Positions 15,825 to 26,743 of a DNA stretch of 64,000 nt are shown piece by piece (within the stretch, counting starts at the first letter, position 1; each line of letters begins with the position of its first letter). The DNA is from Saprospiraceae bacterium (GTDB taxonomy: Bacteria > Bacteroidota > Bacteroidia > Chitinophagales > Saprospiraceae), in contig JADJNF010000002.1 of the NCBI GenBank assembly GCA_016714445.1, positions 186,001-250,000 on the forward strand. Direction: 5' to 3'. The translations under genes were made by a program, and so were the position numbers. Under the pieces are notes generated by a model that did no database searches, was not told where the DNA came from, and worked only from the letters and a program-made list of their open reading frames with translations.

Positions 15825-18800
15825 TTACTCGATTAAAATCATCTTTTTAGTAGCTGAAAATTCTCCTGCTTCAATCTGGTAGTAGTATACTCCCGATTTT
15901 GCCAGTTGGGTATTGGCTACGGTAAGGGTATTGTATCCTTTTCCGAACTGTCCTTTTTGTGTAAATACTACTTTACCGGTAACATCTATCACTCTTATCA
16001 CTACATCTGAATTTTTAGACAATTCAAATGAAATATTGGTGAAGTCCTTAAATGGATTTGGTTCATTCTGATACAGCATATTTTGTGCTCCTTCAGCATT
16101 TTTATCTCTCAACTGAAGATGTAAAGGTCTTACTGTTGCATCGGTTTCGTATACTTCAGCATGCAATCTGCTTTGATCCAGTCTGATGGCTTCAGTACTT
16201 CCTGAAGTCTGTGCTGAAAATTCAATCACAAATAGTACATCATCCGTCTTTAAAGTTATACCTTTTGGTATGTCAAAGCTGAAGGAGATCTTACCATTCT
16301 CAGTTTGTGCTGCATTAAAGTGATGTGATTTTATATCAAAAGCACCCCCTTTTACTCCTGCGAAAGTCAACTGATCAGCACGGAATTCCAAGGCGAACTG
16401 AGCACCCATGATTTCCATTACATCACCTGCTTTTATCTCATATTTTACATTGGCACCTGCATCAAAAGATTTTACTTCCGCCGTAAAGAGTGCATTATTG
16501 CTTCTTCTTTCAGTCGAAGTGCTGGTGATATTTGCCAGTGCACTATTGTTTACATCACCCACTTTTACCGCTGTAAAGTTTACATTGGATTTATCTTCAA
16601 ATATAGAATCCAAATTAATTTTTGACGGAAAGTCAAACGGGAAAGCAGGATCCTGGAAAGTATACTCTGTAGGTACAAATCTCCATGAAGTATTATTCTC
16701 AAAACTATTGGTAATACCCAGGATTAATTTTCTCAGATTGACCAGGTCACTGGCTGTAATACTTCTTGAATTATTAATATCTGCAGCCAACAATCTGTAT
16801 GGAGATGCTATCTTTTGAATATCAAGTATATGTCTTTGGATCAATACCAGGTCAAGGGTTGATACACCATTCAGGATATCTTCATTGTTGTAAGCTGTAA
16901 TGGTCTTAGGATCAAAAATGTCTACACCATTAAATTTATATTCTCCCTGATTTTTGGTTTTTTCTTTGATTTCAGAAGTACTTACCATATTCGTAAGTGC
17001 AACTTCAACCTGGTCTAAACCTTCATTCATTTCAGTGGTAATTCTTCCTGCAACATCAGGCAGTAAACCTGCATTATCTGTACATGCATTTGTCAATGGT
17101 GAATCCTGCAGTATTAATGTTACATCGCAGAAATCTGAATTTCCATTTTCATCAATAGCGTACATTTTCAAAGGAATTCTGGCCACCTGACCATTAGGTA
17201 CATCTGCGCAAGTAAATGTTCTGGCAAGTTGATTACCGGCAGCATTGAAAGAAAATTTAAGCTTGCTGTCATCACCGCAATTATTTTCACTCTTAAGATT
17301 GAAGTCGCTCGCCCAGATTTCTGAACTTCCGTCTGCATCCAAAACCCAAACTACTTCTCTAAGACAGATTGGTGTTGGCTTTTTGGTAGAACGAACTGTT
17401 ACATCATAAGCACATACAGAAGGTGTTCCGCATCTATTGACCACTGTAAAGGTTACTCTGTGGGTTCCTGCGGGTAATGTTCTTGTAAATGAATTACCTA
17501 TTCCTGTAGCATCAACCGTATTGTTTTTGCCCAAATCAAGTGACCATGAGTATTTAAGATCATTGGCGTCTGTACAATCGTCTGTAGCATTTGCGCTAAG
17601 AGTTACTATTTTGTCACAAGCTCCCGGATCCGAATCAAACGTTTTGTTGGTACAATCTGTGAAAACCGCTCCACCTGTTCCTGTAAGTTTTATAGTTTGT
17701 GTATTCTCTACGATCACTTGTCCGGTCGGATATGTACACCAGTCGATCACTCTCCAGGTTCTTAATATTTTGATACATGCTTCCGGCACATCATAAAATA
17801 ACTGGTCAGTATGTGATACTCCGATATCTCTGCATGGAATATTGTCTACGATTGGTTTGCTGTTTAGTACTTCAGGAGTTGCTTTTGATATATCGCAAGT
17901 CGGAAGTGACAAGCTATTCGGGAAAATCACGTTGGCAGGACCAAAAGATGGAGAAATAACAGTCAACGTTTGGCTACACTTGATGGCTGGATTTGAAACC
18001 AGGAACCATTCTCTTACCACTGAACCTGTACCGCATTTTGCATTCAGATTGTTTGAAAGTATTCTGCTTGCATATGCATAATCATTACATACACCGCCAA
18101 CAGTAGGTAGTCCGAAATACAAAGTATCGAAAGCTACATTTCCTGCTATCCAGGGAGCAATCCGTGAATCACCACAAGTCAGTGTTCTGCCACCAGGACA
18201 AGTAATAGTAGGTGGTCTCTTATTTTGAACTCTAACAGTGGTTTCACAATCATTGTAATTACCAGCAGCATCATAGACTCTCAAAACTACATCAACATAT
18301 GATATTGCCGTAGTAACATCAGCGCAGCAGAATCTTACTTTAGGTCCAAAATTTAAATCTGAAGCATATCCAGCACAAGTGGTGGTTTTTCTTCTTATTT
18401 CATATTTCACTATTTGTCCACAATTGTCTACACTATGGTCATCCAATGATTCAGCAAATAACTCTCCCCAACCGGTATCGTCTATAGAAACTACGGTCTG
18501 ATCTTCACAAATCGCTGTCGGAGGAGTGGTGTCTACTACATTGATAGAAGTTATACATTCTCTTATATTACCACACTCATCAGTGATCACATATTTTATC
18601 CAGGTTTTACCCAATGGAAGGCCTGAAATGGTATAAGGTCTCAATGTAGAACTTATCTGAGCTGCAAAAGCAGGTAATATTCCGGTGATTATTGTTGAAA
18701 CATCAGATTTTGTAAAAACAGCTGTAACCGGTGGTGTCGTTAAACCTGTACTATCCTTGCTGAAAAATACATTCCATGTAATTAAAGAACAGTCTGCTGC

Positions 18801-20636
18801 TGAAGATGGGGGTGTTACCTGCCAGTTGCCCAGACACTGTTCAAATGAAGCAGAAATTGCAGGTAATACAGGACAAGTAAATGCCGGTGCTATTTCATCT
18901 GTTATTTTAATGGTCTGATTACAAATCCTGTCAGCTCCTGTACACCAGTCGATGATGGTCCACTGTCTGAATACTTTTATTCCCGCACCACATAAATCAA
19001 ATACTATATCATCATAAAACACCTGCATATTTGAACAGCCAGTGTTACCCGGAGATCCACTTACATCCGGATGTGGTGCTCCGTTTGGCAAAACTTTGTA
19101 TGACGGACTACTCAGAACATCACAATTTTGTATCCAGTCTTCAGGACAACTTATAGCGGCAAGCGAACCTCTGTTGATATAAAAATACTGAGTTTTCACT
19201 TCCGAAACATTCCCGCTGGGATCTGTTGCCGTCCAGAGTCTCCTAACTATTTTACTGTATCTGTCATTGCACGTTAGCACGGTAACTGTATCTACTTTAG
19301 CATAAGTAAGTACAGGGCTAACACCGGATAATCTGATATTTGAAACACTTAGTGTACTGTATGCTCCATTATTATTGGTATTAACTCTTAAACAGAATAC
19401 ACCGTTTAGCGGAATTGCTACGGTATTTGTACCTGATGTACTTATAGCTGTCAAAACAGTTGATGTAGCGTTAACACTATATGTGATCGGATCAAGTAAA
19501 GGGTCAGTGATTAACGTTGACCAGTCAAAAGTGATGTTTTGTGCTATAGGTGATGTAAAACATACCTGGGCTCCAACAACAATACCTCCGGGAGCTAAAA
19601 CATCAGTTCCACCTTCCAGAATAAGATTTGAGTTGAAAAAATTTACTGTTCCGTCATAAGTAGTGGTAGGTACCCATAAAGCTCCGCTACATCCGTCAGT
19701 AAATACGGGTCTATTGGTAGCATTGGTTGCAGTTTGTGCAAGTAATGCTGCTTCCTGGTCACAAGTACGGGTACAGATGGTACCGGAAACTGCTGATTTG
19801 ATATTTCCACTTCTGTTATTTACAAATACATCATAATTAAATCCTGTAGGTGGTATTACCGCGGTTACACTGCTCACTACTAAGGTATAATTTACCCCGG
19901 CAATTAAAGCTATAGAAAGATTTTGTTGATTTGTGGCAAGCAATCCACCATTACAAGGCAGGGCTGGATCAAATGCACCATTATACAATGATAATCTTAC
20001 ATTAGGAGAAATGGTATTAAAATCTACAATTCCAGGTACATCAAGGGCAAAATTATGAATTTCATATCTTACACCTACTTCAGGAGTTCCGGGACATCCC
20101 ACTACCACTGAAGGTCTGTCATATGTAAAGTCTGCAAGACCTAAATTTCCATCAAAATCTGTGATTCTCTCTTCACATGGACAAGTTGAAATAATAGGTG
20201 CAAGTTTGTCTTCAATCTTGGCTGTTCCCCAACATGAATTGGCACATCCCCTTAAAGTAACTTTTACCTGAAGCGCCATACCTATATGACTTCTGTTGAT
20301 AGCTACTCGTTTGATTGGTCTGTTTGATCCATCAAATCCTACGGTAAATTGAGGAATTGAAGTTCCATTTGGCAATTTTGCTTCGACATCATAAAAGTCA
20401 TCTGTATATGCAGGACCTTCAAGTACCATGTCTGGTTCGATCGTCATATTGCAATCGTCATCCAAAGAGATCTGAACGCCATCATTACATGCCAGAATAA
20501 CGTTACAATTTTGAGCTTGTGCAGCTGAATATATGAGTGTAATGGTTATAACAATTGAGAATGCCCTTGTGGTCGTCTTGATATTATCTGAAACTAAAGT
20601 CAGAAGATTTTTAAGTGTAAAATTGGGTCTTTTCAT
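15825..20636 (-). CDS. Giant secreted HYR/dockerin-like protein with T9SS type A tail (paralogue 3)
   Basis: I take the start at 20636 (MKRPNFTLK), giving about 1603 aa; an in-frame start at 20699 would put 21 extra residues before the signal peptide. After the signal (cleavage near AAQAQ) comes a module with ACNDGVQISLD, ending SCWGTAKIEDK, shared with both neighbours. Multiple HYR-like modules follow with IDWCTG-type motifs and paired cysteines. Near 16860-16700 lies a dockerin-like pair (GVSTLDLVLIQRHIL, AADINNSRSITASDL). The last ~80 residues (PNPF, GKGYNTL, GVYYYQI) are a type A sorting domain, so the protein should cross the outer membrane by T9SS. Probably a cell-surface or matrix protein; substrate unknown. 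Confidence 0.85.
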   Translation of the reverse strand: MKRPNFTLKNLLTLVSDNIKTTTRAFSIVITITLIYSAAQAQNCNVILACNDGVQISLDDDCNMTIEPDMVLEGPAYTDDFYDVEAKLPNGTSIPQFTVGFDGSNRPIKRVAINRSHIGMALQVKVTLRGCANSCWGTAKIEDKLAPIISTCPCEERITDFDGNLGLADFTYDRPSVVVGCPGTPEVGVRYEIHNFALDVPGIVDFNTISPNVRLSLYNGAFDPALPCNGGLLATNQQNLSIALIAGVNYTLVVSSVTAVIPPTGFNYDVFVNNRSGNIKSAVSGTICTRTCDQEAALLAQTATNATNRPVFTDGCSGALWVPTTTYDGTVNFFNSNLILEGGTDVLAPGGIVVGAQVCFTSPIAQNITFDWSTLITDPLLDPITYSVNATSTVLTAISTSGTNTVAIPLNGVFCLRVNTNNNGAYSTLSVSNIRLSGVSPVLTYAKVDTVTVLTCNDRYSKIVRRLWTATDPSGNVSEVKTQYFYINRGSLAAISCPEDWIQNCDVLSSPSYKVLPNGAPHPDVSGSPGNTGCSNMQVFYDDIVFDLCGAGIKVFRQWTIIDWCTGADRICNQTIKITDEIAPAFTCPVLPAISASFEQCLGNWQVTPPSSAADCSLITWNVFFSKDSTGLTTPPVTAVFTKSDVSTIITGILPAFAAQISSTLRPYTISGLPLGKTWIKYVITDECGNIRECITSINVVDTTPPTAICEDQTVVSIDDTGWGELFAESLDDHSVDNCGQIVKYEIRRKTTTCAGYASDLNFGPKVRFCCADVTTAISYVDVVLRVYDAAGNYNDCETTVRVQNKRPPTITCPGGRTLTCGDSRIAPWIAGNVAFDTLYFGLPTVGGVCNDYAYASRILSNNLNAKCGTGSVVREWFLVSNPAIKCSQTLTVISPSFGPANVIFPNSLSLPTCDISKATPEVLNSKPIVDNIPCRDIGVSHTDQLFYDVPEACIKILRTWRVIDWCTYPTGQVIVENTQTIKLTGTGGAVFTDCTNKTFDSDPGACDKIVTLSANATDDCTDANDLKYSWSLDLGKNNTVDATGIGNSFTRTLPAGTHRVTFTVVNRCGTPSVCAYDVTVRSTKKPTPICLREVVWVLDADGSSEIWASDFNLKSENNCGDDSKLKFSFNAAGNQLARTFTCADVPNGQVARIPLKMYAIDENGNSDFCDVTLILQDSPLTNACTDNAGLLPDVAGRITTEMNEGLDQVEVALTNMVSTSEIKEKTKNQGEYKFNGVDIFDPKTITAYNNEDILNGVSTLDLVLIQRHILDIQKIASPYRLLAADINNSRSITASDLVNLRKLILGITNSFENNTSWRFVPTEYTFQDPAFPFDFPSKINLDSIFEDKSNVNFTAVKVGDVNNSALANITSTSTERRSNNALFTAEVKSFDAGANVKYEIKAGDVMEIMGAQFALEFRADQLTFAGVKGGAFDIKSHHFNAAQTENGKISFSFDIPKGITLKTDDVLFVIEFSAQTSGSTEAIRLDQSRLHAEVYETDATVRPLHLQLRDKNAEGAQNMLYQNEPNPFKDFTNISFELSKNSDVVIRVIDVTGKVVFTQKGQFGKGYNTLTVANTQLAKSGVYYYQIEAGEFSATKKMILIE

Positions 20637-20744
20637 TGTATGAAAATTTAATATTTTATTTAATCGATTAGATTTCAAGATGAGAACAATAGGAAACAAG
20701 TCTGATACTTCGTCTTTTACCAGACTTGCCCCTTAGAATTCTTA

Positions 20745-23700
20745 TTATTTGATTACTATCATTTTACGTGTGGCAGAATCGGTTTCCGTGTCTATCTGAT
20801 AATACATTACTCCATTCAGATTCAATGCATTAGCATCAATATTGAATGTATTGTATCCTTTACTGAACTGCCCCTTGTTTTGATACACCATTTTACCGGT
20901 CACATCAAATATCTTGAGGGTAACTACATCTGCTGCGGGTAGATTAAATCCTATGATGGTAGTTGCATTGAATGGATTCGGTACATTCTGGTACAACTCA
21001 AATTTATCAGTAGGATTATGGTCTCTGTTGCCTGTTTCGAGCTTAATATTGTTTATTGCAATACCATTGCCTTCTTTGGTATATATCTCCGGACTCATCA
21101 TAGATCTTTCCAGAGCTATCAATGGTTTGTCGGTCACATCTCTGAGCAGTTTGAACTTAGCTTTAACAATCTGATTTGCAATGTTAACCGCGTTTTCCTG
21201 ATTCCAGCTCAGGTGTACAAGTCCTTTGGAAAGGTGACTGAACCCTAAGTTTTCATCCTTCAGATTAAGTACATCAGATTTTATCTCAATCAGTTCAGCC
21301 ATTTGATGATCAAAAGATAAAGTCATTTGCATACCAATCAGTTGATTAATCTCTTCTGCATTTAAGGTGACGTTTACTATATCTCCTGCTTTCGCAGTGA
21401 TATTTTCTGTAAGAAGGGTTACTACACTTCTATTTGCAGTTTCGCTGCCGCTGTGTATATTTGATTTGGATGAACCGTTTACATCTCCTATTTTGACCGC
21501 TACAAAATCAATTCCTGCCACTTCATGATCAAGATTATTCATATGAACATAGTCAATGAATGGGAATGGATGTTTGGGATCAATAAATCTATGTGCCACA
21601 TCTACAAATCTCCAGCTTCTGTTTTTTGAAAACTCTGTCTGAATACCTAAAATCAATTTTCTAAGTTCTACAAGGTCAGCAGCAGTTATCTTTTCAGAAT
21701 TGTTAATATCAGCAGCTATTAACTTGTATGGAGAATCAAGCTCAGTAATACCCAGGATATGTCTTTGAATCATCACCAAATCCAAGGTAGAAACACCATT
21801 CAGTGCATCGTCATTTTTATCCGCAGTCAGCGTGTACTCTTTGTACATCGGAAGATCGCCAAAACTAAATTTACCATCTGCTGAAGTAGTAACTGATTTC
21901 GGAAACTCGGTTTGATTTGACTTTAATTCTATTTGAACATTCTGAACCATCTCGTCTGTTTCGTTATAGATGTTTCCTTTCAATGATATTCTTCCATTTT
22001 CTTCTTCATCTATACTGCTTCCGCAAGAATTACCATTGTCCTGAACAACAAGTGTTACGGTACAGAAATCACTATTGCCTGCAGCATCAATAGCATAGAC
22101 ATTGTAAGAAATTTCCTTGCTCGCCAGTCCACCCAAATCTGAACACCTAATGGTTCTTGATATATCATTTCTATTTGTACCAGAGAATGATGAAGTAATT
22201 TGAGCCCCTACTGAACAATTATCAGTAGCCCCTCTGTCAAAGTCTGAAGCCCAGATGGTAACTTCTTTTGCTGACGGCATGATGACTGTTACTAATTCTG
22301 TGATACAATAAGGGGTTGGTTTTTTATCATCTCTTATTGTAAATACATTAGAGCAGGTTTTTGGGTTTTTACAACCATCCTTCACTGTCCAGGTAATCTT
22401 ATGTGTACCGTAAGGGAAATCTCTATTGATCGTTTTTCCGGTTCCGTTACTTACTTCTATGGTATTGTCATTGTTTTCGTCAATGGTATACGTCCAGTCA
22501 AGCTTGTCTACCGGTGTACAATCATCAGTGGCAACAGCGGTAACACTTACATTTGCTTTACATTCTCCGACCTGAGTTATAGTGAGGTCAGCAGGCAGGC
22601 ATCCTTTTGTAATGTCTGGTGCTTTTGTATTGTTCAGCATGATCAATTGTGTGTATGTCCATTCACCAGTATTCGGGAAGCCCGGAATCTTCTGACACCA
22701 ATCAATTACTGTCCATTTTCTAAGTACTTTCACACACACATTATCCGCAAAGTTGAAAACAATGTCTTCATAATGGGCTTGTGGCAATTGAGCACATTGT
22801 GTATTTCTTAAATACTTAGGTCTTGAACTTCCATCAGGTAATTTATCCGGAGTGATGTCTGTGATACAAGCAGCATTAAGAGTGATAGTATTCGGCCAGT
22901 CGATATCTCCTACAGGAAACTCAGCTCCTCCGTTAAACTTCTTATCATTACCAACAGTGATCGTCTGTGTTTTGGTAGTCTTGTTTCCAAAGGCATCTGT
23001 TGCCGTAAATGTCCTGGTAATTGTACCCAGTCCGCATTCATTCAGAAAATCTTTTCTTACTTCAGTTATCATTGCAGTACAATTATCCGTTGCAGATGCA
23101 GCACCAAATCTGGTTAAAGTTGTAAAATCTTCATAACAGTTGGCTGTCATATCTGCAGGTATCGTCAGTACAGGGAAAATATTATCCTGAACTTTGGCCT
23201 CTACCATACAGGAATTAAATAATCCGGCTTTGTCCCAAACACCCAGTTCTACCATGACGGTTTTATTTGGGCCTATATCGTCGCAGGTAAATTTGATCTG
23301 ATTGCTGCAAGGCAATGTGGCCCAATCTACCAGAGGAGTTTCCATACGTCTGATCTTCATACATGCTAATTCGCAGTTGTCATGGCTACCATCATCAAAG
23401 GTAAGGACGCCTGCAAGAGCCATTGATTCCGCACCTATAGCTACAATACTATTACGATCACAAACAGGTGTAGGTGGTTGATTATCAATAACATCTATCT
23501 CTGTAAAACAATATGAAAAGTTTCCACACGCATCTGTAATGGTGTATCTCACCCATGTTTTGCCAGCAGGTAAATTTCTTATTCTCAAAGATCCACTTAC
23601 TGTAGCCACTTCTGTGATTCCGCTCTTTTTGACATATACACCGTTAAAAGGTGGTTTACCATTGCCATCTGCCAGAAGGAAACTAACATCCCAGGTAGTC

Positions 23701-25754
23701 TGCGAACAATCACTGATTACAATTGGAGCAATCACGGTCCAGTCAGCAAGACAAGAATGTGGTCTGACCGGTATAACAGCTGCAGGAATAATAGGTAACC
23801 CAACCTGACTGGTAATGTCGGCAGGACAAGTAACCACAGGAGGTTCTGTGTCCATTACGGTAATTAATTGATTTTGTTCTTCAATTTCACCAGTACAATG
23901 ATCCACCACTGTCCACTTTCTGATCAGTTTATATGTTTTTGTGCTATCTCCGCACAAAGCTATTTTTTTATCTTTGAAGGTTACTGCTGCTTTCAGACAT
24001 TGAATACCTGACGGCCATCCAGTATAATCAGGGCTTGGATTTCCTGCATAAGGTTGACCCACAGGAATTTTAGTCCAAGAACCACACGCCTCAAGCGATG
24101 CATTTGGTCCCGTAGCACTGTCCCAGTTAACAGGAAATATTACATCATCTATAGAAGCCCTATTGATGGAAATGGTCTGAGAACAACTGGAAGAGTTTCC
24201 TGAATTGTCTGTTACCAACCATGTTCTGGTAATTATTGAGCTGTATGGTCCAACACACAAATCTGTTTCCACATCATCAGTAAATGATATTAAAACATCG
24301 CTGCATCGATCGAAATTTCTTACCGACCAAGCATTTGGATTTCCTACTACAGGTGAAAGTATTGCATCAACAGGTATTTCCGGGAAACCGGTACTGTCTA
24401 TGTTTTCAAGATCTTCACAGTCTATAACCACATCTTCAGGACAAACCAATTCAGGAATGGATTTATCCTCAATTTTGGCATATCCCCAACATGAATTACC
24501 GCTACATTCGTGAACTACTTTGATTTCAAGTGTTTTTCCGATGTAACCATATCCCAGGGTTCCATTAGGGATAATCAATCCGGTAGTCAGGTCACGAATA
24601 ATGATATCGTAAGAATGGTCAGGATAAACCTGAGCTTCCAGAAACTGATCCGGTGTGAAGTACAACTCACAGCTAGGATTCATGGACAGCTGAACCAGAT
24701 TGTTACATGCCAAAGCGATGGTAGGCTGACTTACGATATTAATTCTCATCGTATTAGTAAAACTACACGTGTTGTCATCAGCAATACCCGGCCCATTTAG
24801 CAGTACATAATTGCCGGAAACAGTCAGGTCGTATTCACCTGCTGTGGCTGGCCAGACTATGGTACGTCTTCTGGCATTATCACCGACAGCAGCCGGAACC
24901 GGAGAAGTCATCACCGGACCTGAAATAGTACTGATCGTCCAGCTAACACCTGAAAGATTTGCCAATGCAGCATCCAGTGTGTAAATTTCTGTAGCACCAA
25001 TACAATTTCCTGCATCACCTCTTATAGTGGTCAACGAAGTAAAGTCTTCAATATCAACGATTTTGCTGATATCAAAATTACAACCTAATGACTGAGTAGG
25101 GTAAGAAGAATGTACTCCTGAGACACCGATAGAATACCTTCCGGCAGTTGGCCCCCAGTCGGCATCTATGCTTGAAAAGCCATTTGGTAAAACAAGATTG
25201 TTTCCAACACCTGTTAAAAACCAGGTTAAACCGGAATAAGTACCAGCAGGGATACTATAAGACTCTGTAGAGTTTCTACATACATCTTCATCTCCGGAAA
25301 TGACGAATGTCGGATATGCGCAATTCTCCGTACTGGCAACCGGTATTATTTGACCAGTTGCATTATTGACGATATTTAACGACCATCCCTGTCCGCTTTT
25401 CCTCCGCCCGGTAATTTGAAACACACCGGGAGATACTTCCTGAATCAAAGTGTTGTGTAAATAAAGAATCGGCTCTACCGGTGGAGGTAGAGACGCAGGA
25501 TTGTAAAAACCTATAATAGGAGAAGCCAGGCGCCATGTCTGGCCCGGCAACGCAGTAAGGGTAATTACATCTTCGTACTGACCATTGGTAGGAGTAGTGC
25601 TGTTATTCAAACAATAACATTGTTGGGTAATAGCAACACTCTGTGCCAGAGAAACATTCACAGTCAAAACCATAAGAATTATGGCCGTTGAGAGTGACTT
25701 CAAGCCCCGATCCCTGACCAGGCTGAAAAATTGTGTAAGTAATGGGTTCTTCAT
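20745..25754 (-). CDS. Giant secreted HYR/dockerin-like protein with T9SS type A tail (paralogue 2)
   Basis: 1669 aa. A signal peptide (about 1-38) precedes an N-terminal extension (40-320) with beta-rich repeats not seen in the other two. Then comes the shared module (ACNNLVQLSM to SCWGYAKIEDK) and HYR-like modules with DWC motifs. A dockerin-like Ca-binding pair lies at about 1313-1375 (GVSTLDLVMIQRHIL, AADINNSEKITAADL). A cohesin-like beta domain and a type A sorting domain (1585-1669, with PNPFNAT and GVMYYQI) end the protein. The 1-kb region upstream holds a G17 tract between inverted repeats. Exported by T9SS; role unknown, perhaps surface structure. Confidence 0.85.
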   Translation of the reverse strand: MKNPLLTQFFSLVRDRGLKSLSTAIILMVLTVNVSLAQSVAITQQCYCLNNSTTPTNGQYEDVITLTALPGQTWRLASPIIGFYNPASLPPPVEPILYLHNTLIQEVSPGVFQITGRRKSGQGWSLNIVNNATGQIIPVASTENCAYPTFVISGDEDVCRNSTESYSIPAGTYSGLTWFLTGVGNNLVLPNGFSSIDADWGPTAGRYSIGVSGVHSSYPTQSLGCNFDISKIVDIEDFTSLTTIRGDAGNCIGATEIYTLDAALANLSGVSWTISTISGPVMTSPVPAAVGDNARRRTIVWPATAGEYDLTVSGNYVLLNGPGIADDNTCSFTNTMRINIVSQPTIALACNNLVQLSMNPSCELYFTPDQFLEAQVYPDHSYDIIIRDLTTGLIIPNGTLGYGYIGKTLEIKVVHECSGNSCWGYAKIEDKSIPELVCPEDVVIDCEDLENIDSTGFPEIPVDAILSPVVGNPNAWSVRNFDRCSDVLISFTDDVETDLCVGPYSSIITRTWLVTDNSGNSSSCSQTISINRASIDDVIFPVNWDSATGPNASLEACGSWTKIPVGQPYAGNPSPDYTGWPSGIQCLKAAVTFKDKKIALCGDSTKTYKLIRKWTVVDHCTGEIEEQNQLITVMDTEPPVVTCPADITSQVGLPIIPAAVIPVRPHSCLADWTVIAPIVISDCSQTTWDVSFLLADGNGKPPFNGVYVKKSGITEVATVSGSLRIRNLPAGKTWVRYTITDACGNFSYCFTEIDVIDNQPPTPVCDRNSIVAIGAESMALAGVLTFDDGSHDNCELACMKIRRMETPLVDWATLPCSNQIKFTCDDIGPNKTVMVELGVWDKAGLFNSCMVEAKVQDNIFPVLTIPADMTANCYEDFTTLTRFGAASATDNCTAMITEVRKDFLNECGLGTITRTFTATDAFGNKTTKTQTITVGNDKKFNGGAEFPVGDIDWPNTITLNAACITDITPDKLPDGSSRPKYLRNTQCAQLPQAHYEDIVFNFADNVCVKVLRKWTVIDWCQKIPGFPNTGEWTYTQLIMLNNTKAPDITKGCLPADLTITQVGECKANVSVTAVATDDCTPVDKLDWTYTIDENNDNTIEVSNGTGKTINRDFPYGTHKITWTVKDGCKNPKTCSNVFTIRDDKKPTPYCITELVTVIMPSAKEVTIWASDFDRGATDNCSVGAQITSSFSGTNRNDISRTIRCSDLGGLASKEISYNVYAIDAAGNSDFCTVTLVVQDNGNSCGSSIDEEENGRISLKGNIYNETDEMVQNVQIELKSNQTEFPKSVTTSADGKFSFGDLPMYKEYTLTADKNDDALNGVSTLDLVMIQRHILGITELDSPYKLIAADINNSEKITAADLVELRKLILGIQTEFSKNRSWRFVDVAHRFIDPKHPFPFIDYVHMNNLDHEVAGIDFVAVKIGDVNGSSKSNIHSGSETANRSVVTLLTENITAKAGDIVNVTLNAEEINQLIGMQMTLSFDHQMAELIEIKSDVLNLKDENLGFSHLSKGLVHLSWNQENAVNIANQIVKAKFKLLRDVTDKPLIALERSMMSPEIYTKEGNGIAINNIKLETGNRDHNPTDKFELYQNVPNPFNATTIIGFNLPAADVVTLKIFDVTGKMVYQNKGQFSKGYNTFNIDANALNLNGVMYYQIDTETDSATRKMIVIK

Positions 25755-26743
25755 CGATTGATGGATTTTGTAAAATTCGTAATTGCTTAAAAAATGTTAT
25801 ATAACAGACGGTCCGATCTCTTTAAGACCATTCCGGTATTATCATGTGTATTTTCAGTTACTGCAATCGGAGTCCACATACCATTCTCTGTTGAATGTGA
25901 TATATTTTCTCTTCTTACAATGATACAAATCCAAATTTCAGACCAAACTTAAACTCGCATTAAAGGGTATTTTAATATGATCATTACATTATCTATTTAA
26001 GTAATATTTAAAAAACATCTAATCAAGGCTATAAACCCAAAAATAAAATTTTACTTTTTTTAAATATTTTTTTTGAATTATTGGTAGTTTGGAATTCATC
26101 AGGGTTTTTCCTTAATTGACTACCATATTTTTTCTGAATTTCTAAAAAAGTGAGTTAAAATTCATTTCAATACATGCTAGCGCTTACTTGTAGCAGAAGA
26201 TTTATGTGCTTAAATATGGCTAAGTTGCTGAATTTATTTTGGTTATTGCTGTTGAGAGTATATCTGTGGGGATATCTTAGAGCCATCCGACAGAATTAAA
26301 CCGTAAATATGCATTAGAAAAGGGGGGGGGGGGGGGGGCGCGGGGTTGCAATTTAGTCTCTCACTACCAATTCTAATGCATAATTACGGTTAAATCATTC
26401 ATGATTGTATCCGCCTCATAAAGCGGACAAGCCCTAATAGCTTATGCTATTTCTGCATACTCTAATTTTTTGCATACAAATTCAAACCATGTTTAAACAA
26501 AGGTGAATTATGAATAAGTCTACTTGAAAAATATTTTGAAATCTGAAGTTGTATTACATTCAGAAAAGTCAAAAATAAAGAAAATCTACTAAGACTTGAA
26601 GAGTCTATGGTGCACAGAGATAGGACTAGAAACTGTGTATGATGTTTGAATCTGAATGATTTCTGTCCTTATTGTGGCAAAATTATCCTTGCTGTAGTGA
26701 AAACAGATTTATAAAAAATATCTTATGCTGAATCCTTCAAACA
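25755..26743. other. 1-kb intergenic region upstream of paralogue 2
   Basis: No credible ORF on either strand. It contains the G17 tract with flanking inverted repeats (26296-26394) and two small hairpins just downstream, CCGC/GCGG near 26411-26426 and AATAGC/GCTATT near 26438-26453. It must also contain the promoter of the 1669-aa gene. The rest is AT-rich and featureless. Confidence 0.6.
26296..26394. repeat. G17 homopolymer within a 24-bp inverted repeat
   Basis: Left arm 26296-26319 and right arm 26371-26394 are reverse complements at 22 of 24 positions. Between them lie 17 consecutive G (26322-26338), then CGCGGGG and unique sequence. G runs this long are hypermutable by slippage; the whole has the shape of a small palindromic element. 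Confidence 0.8.
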
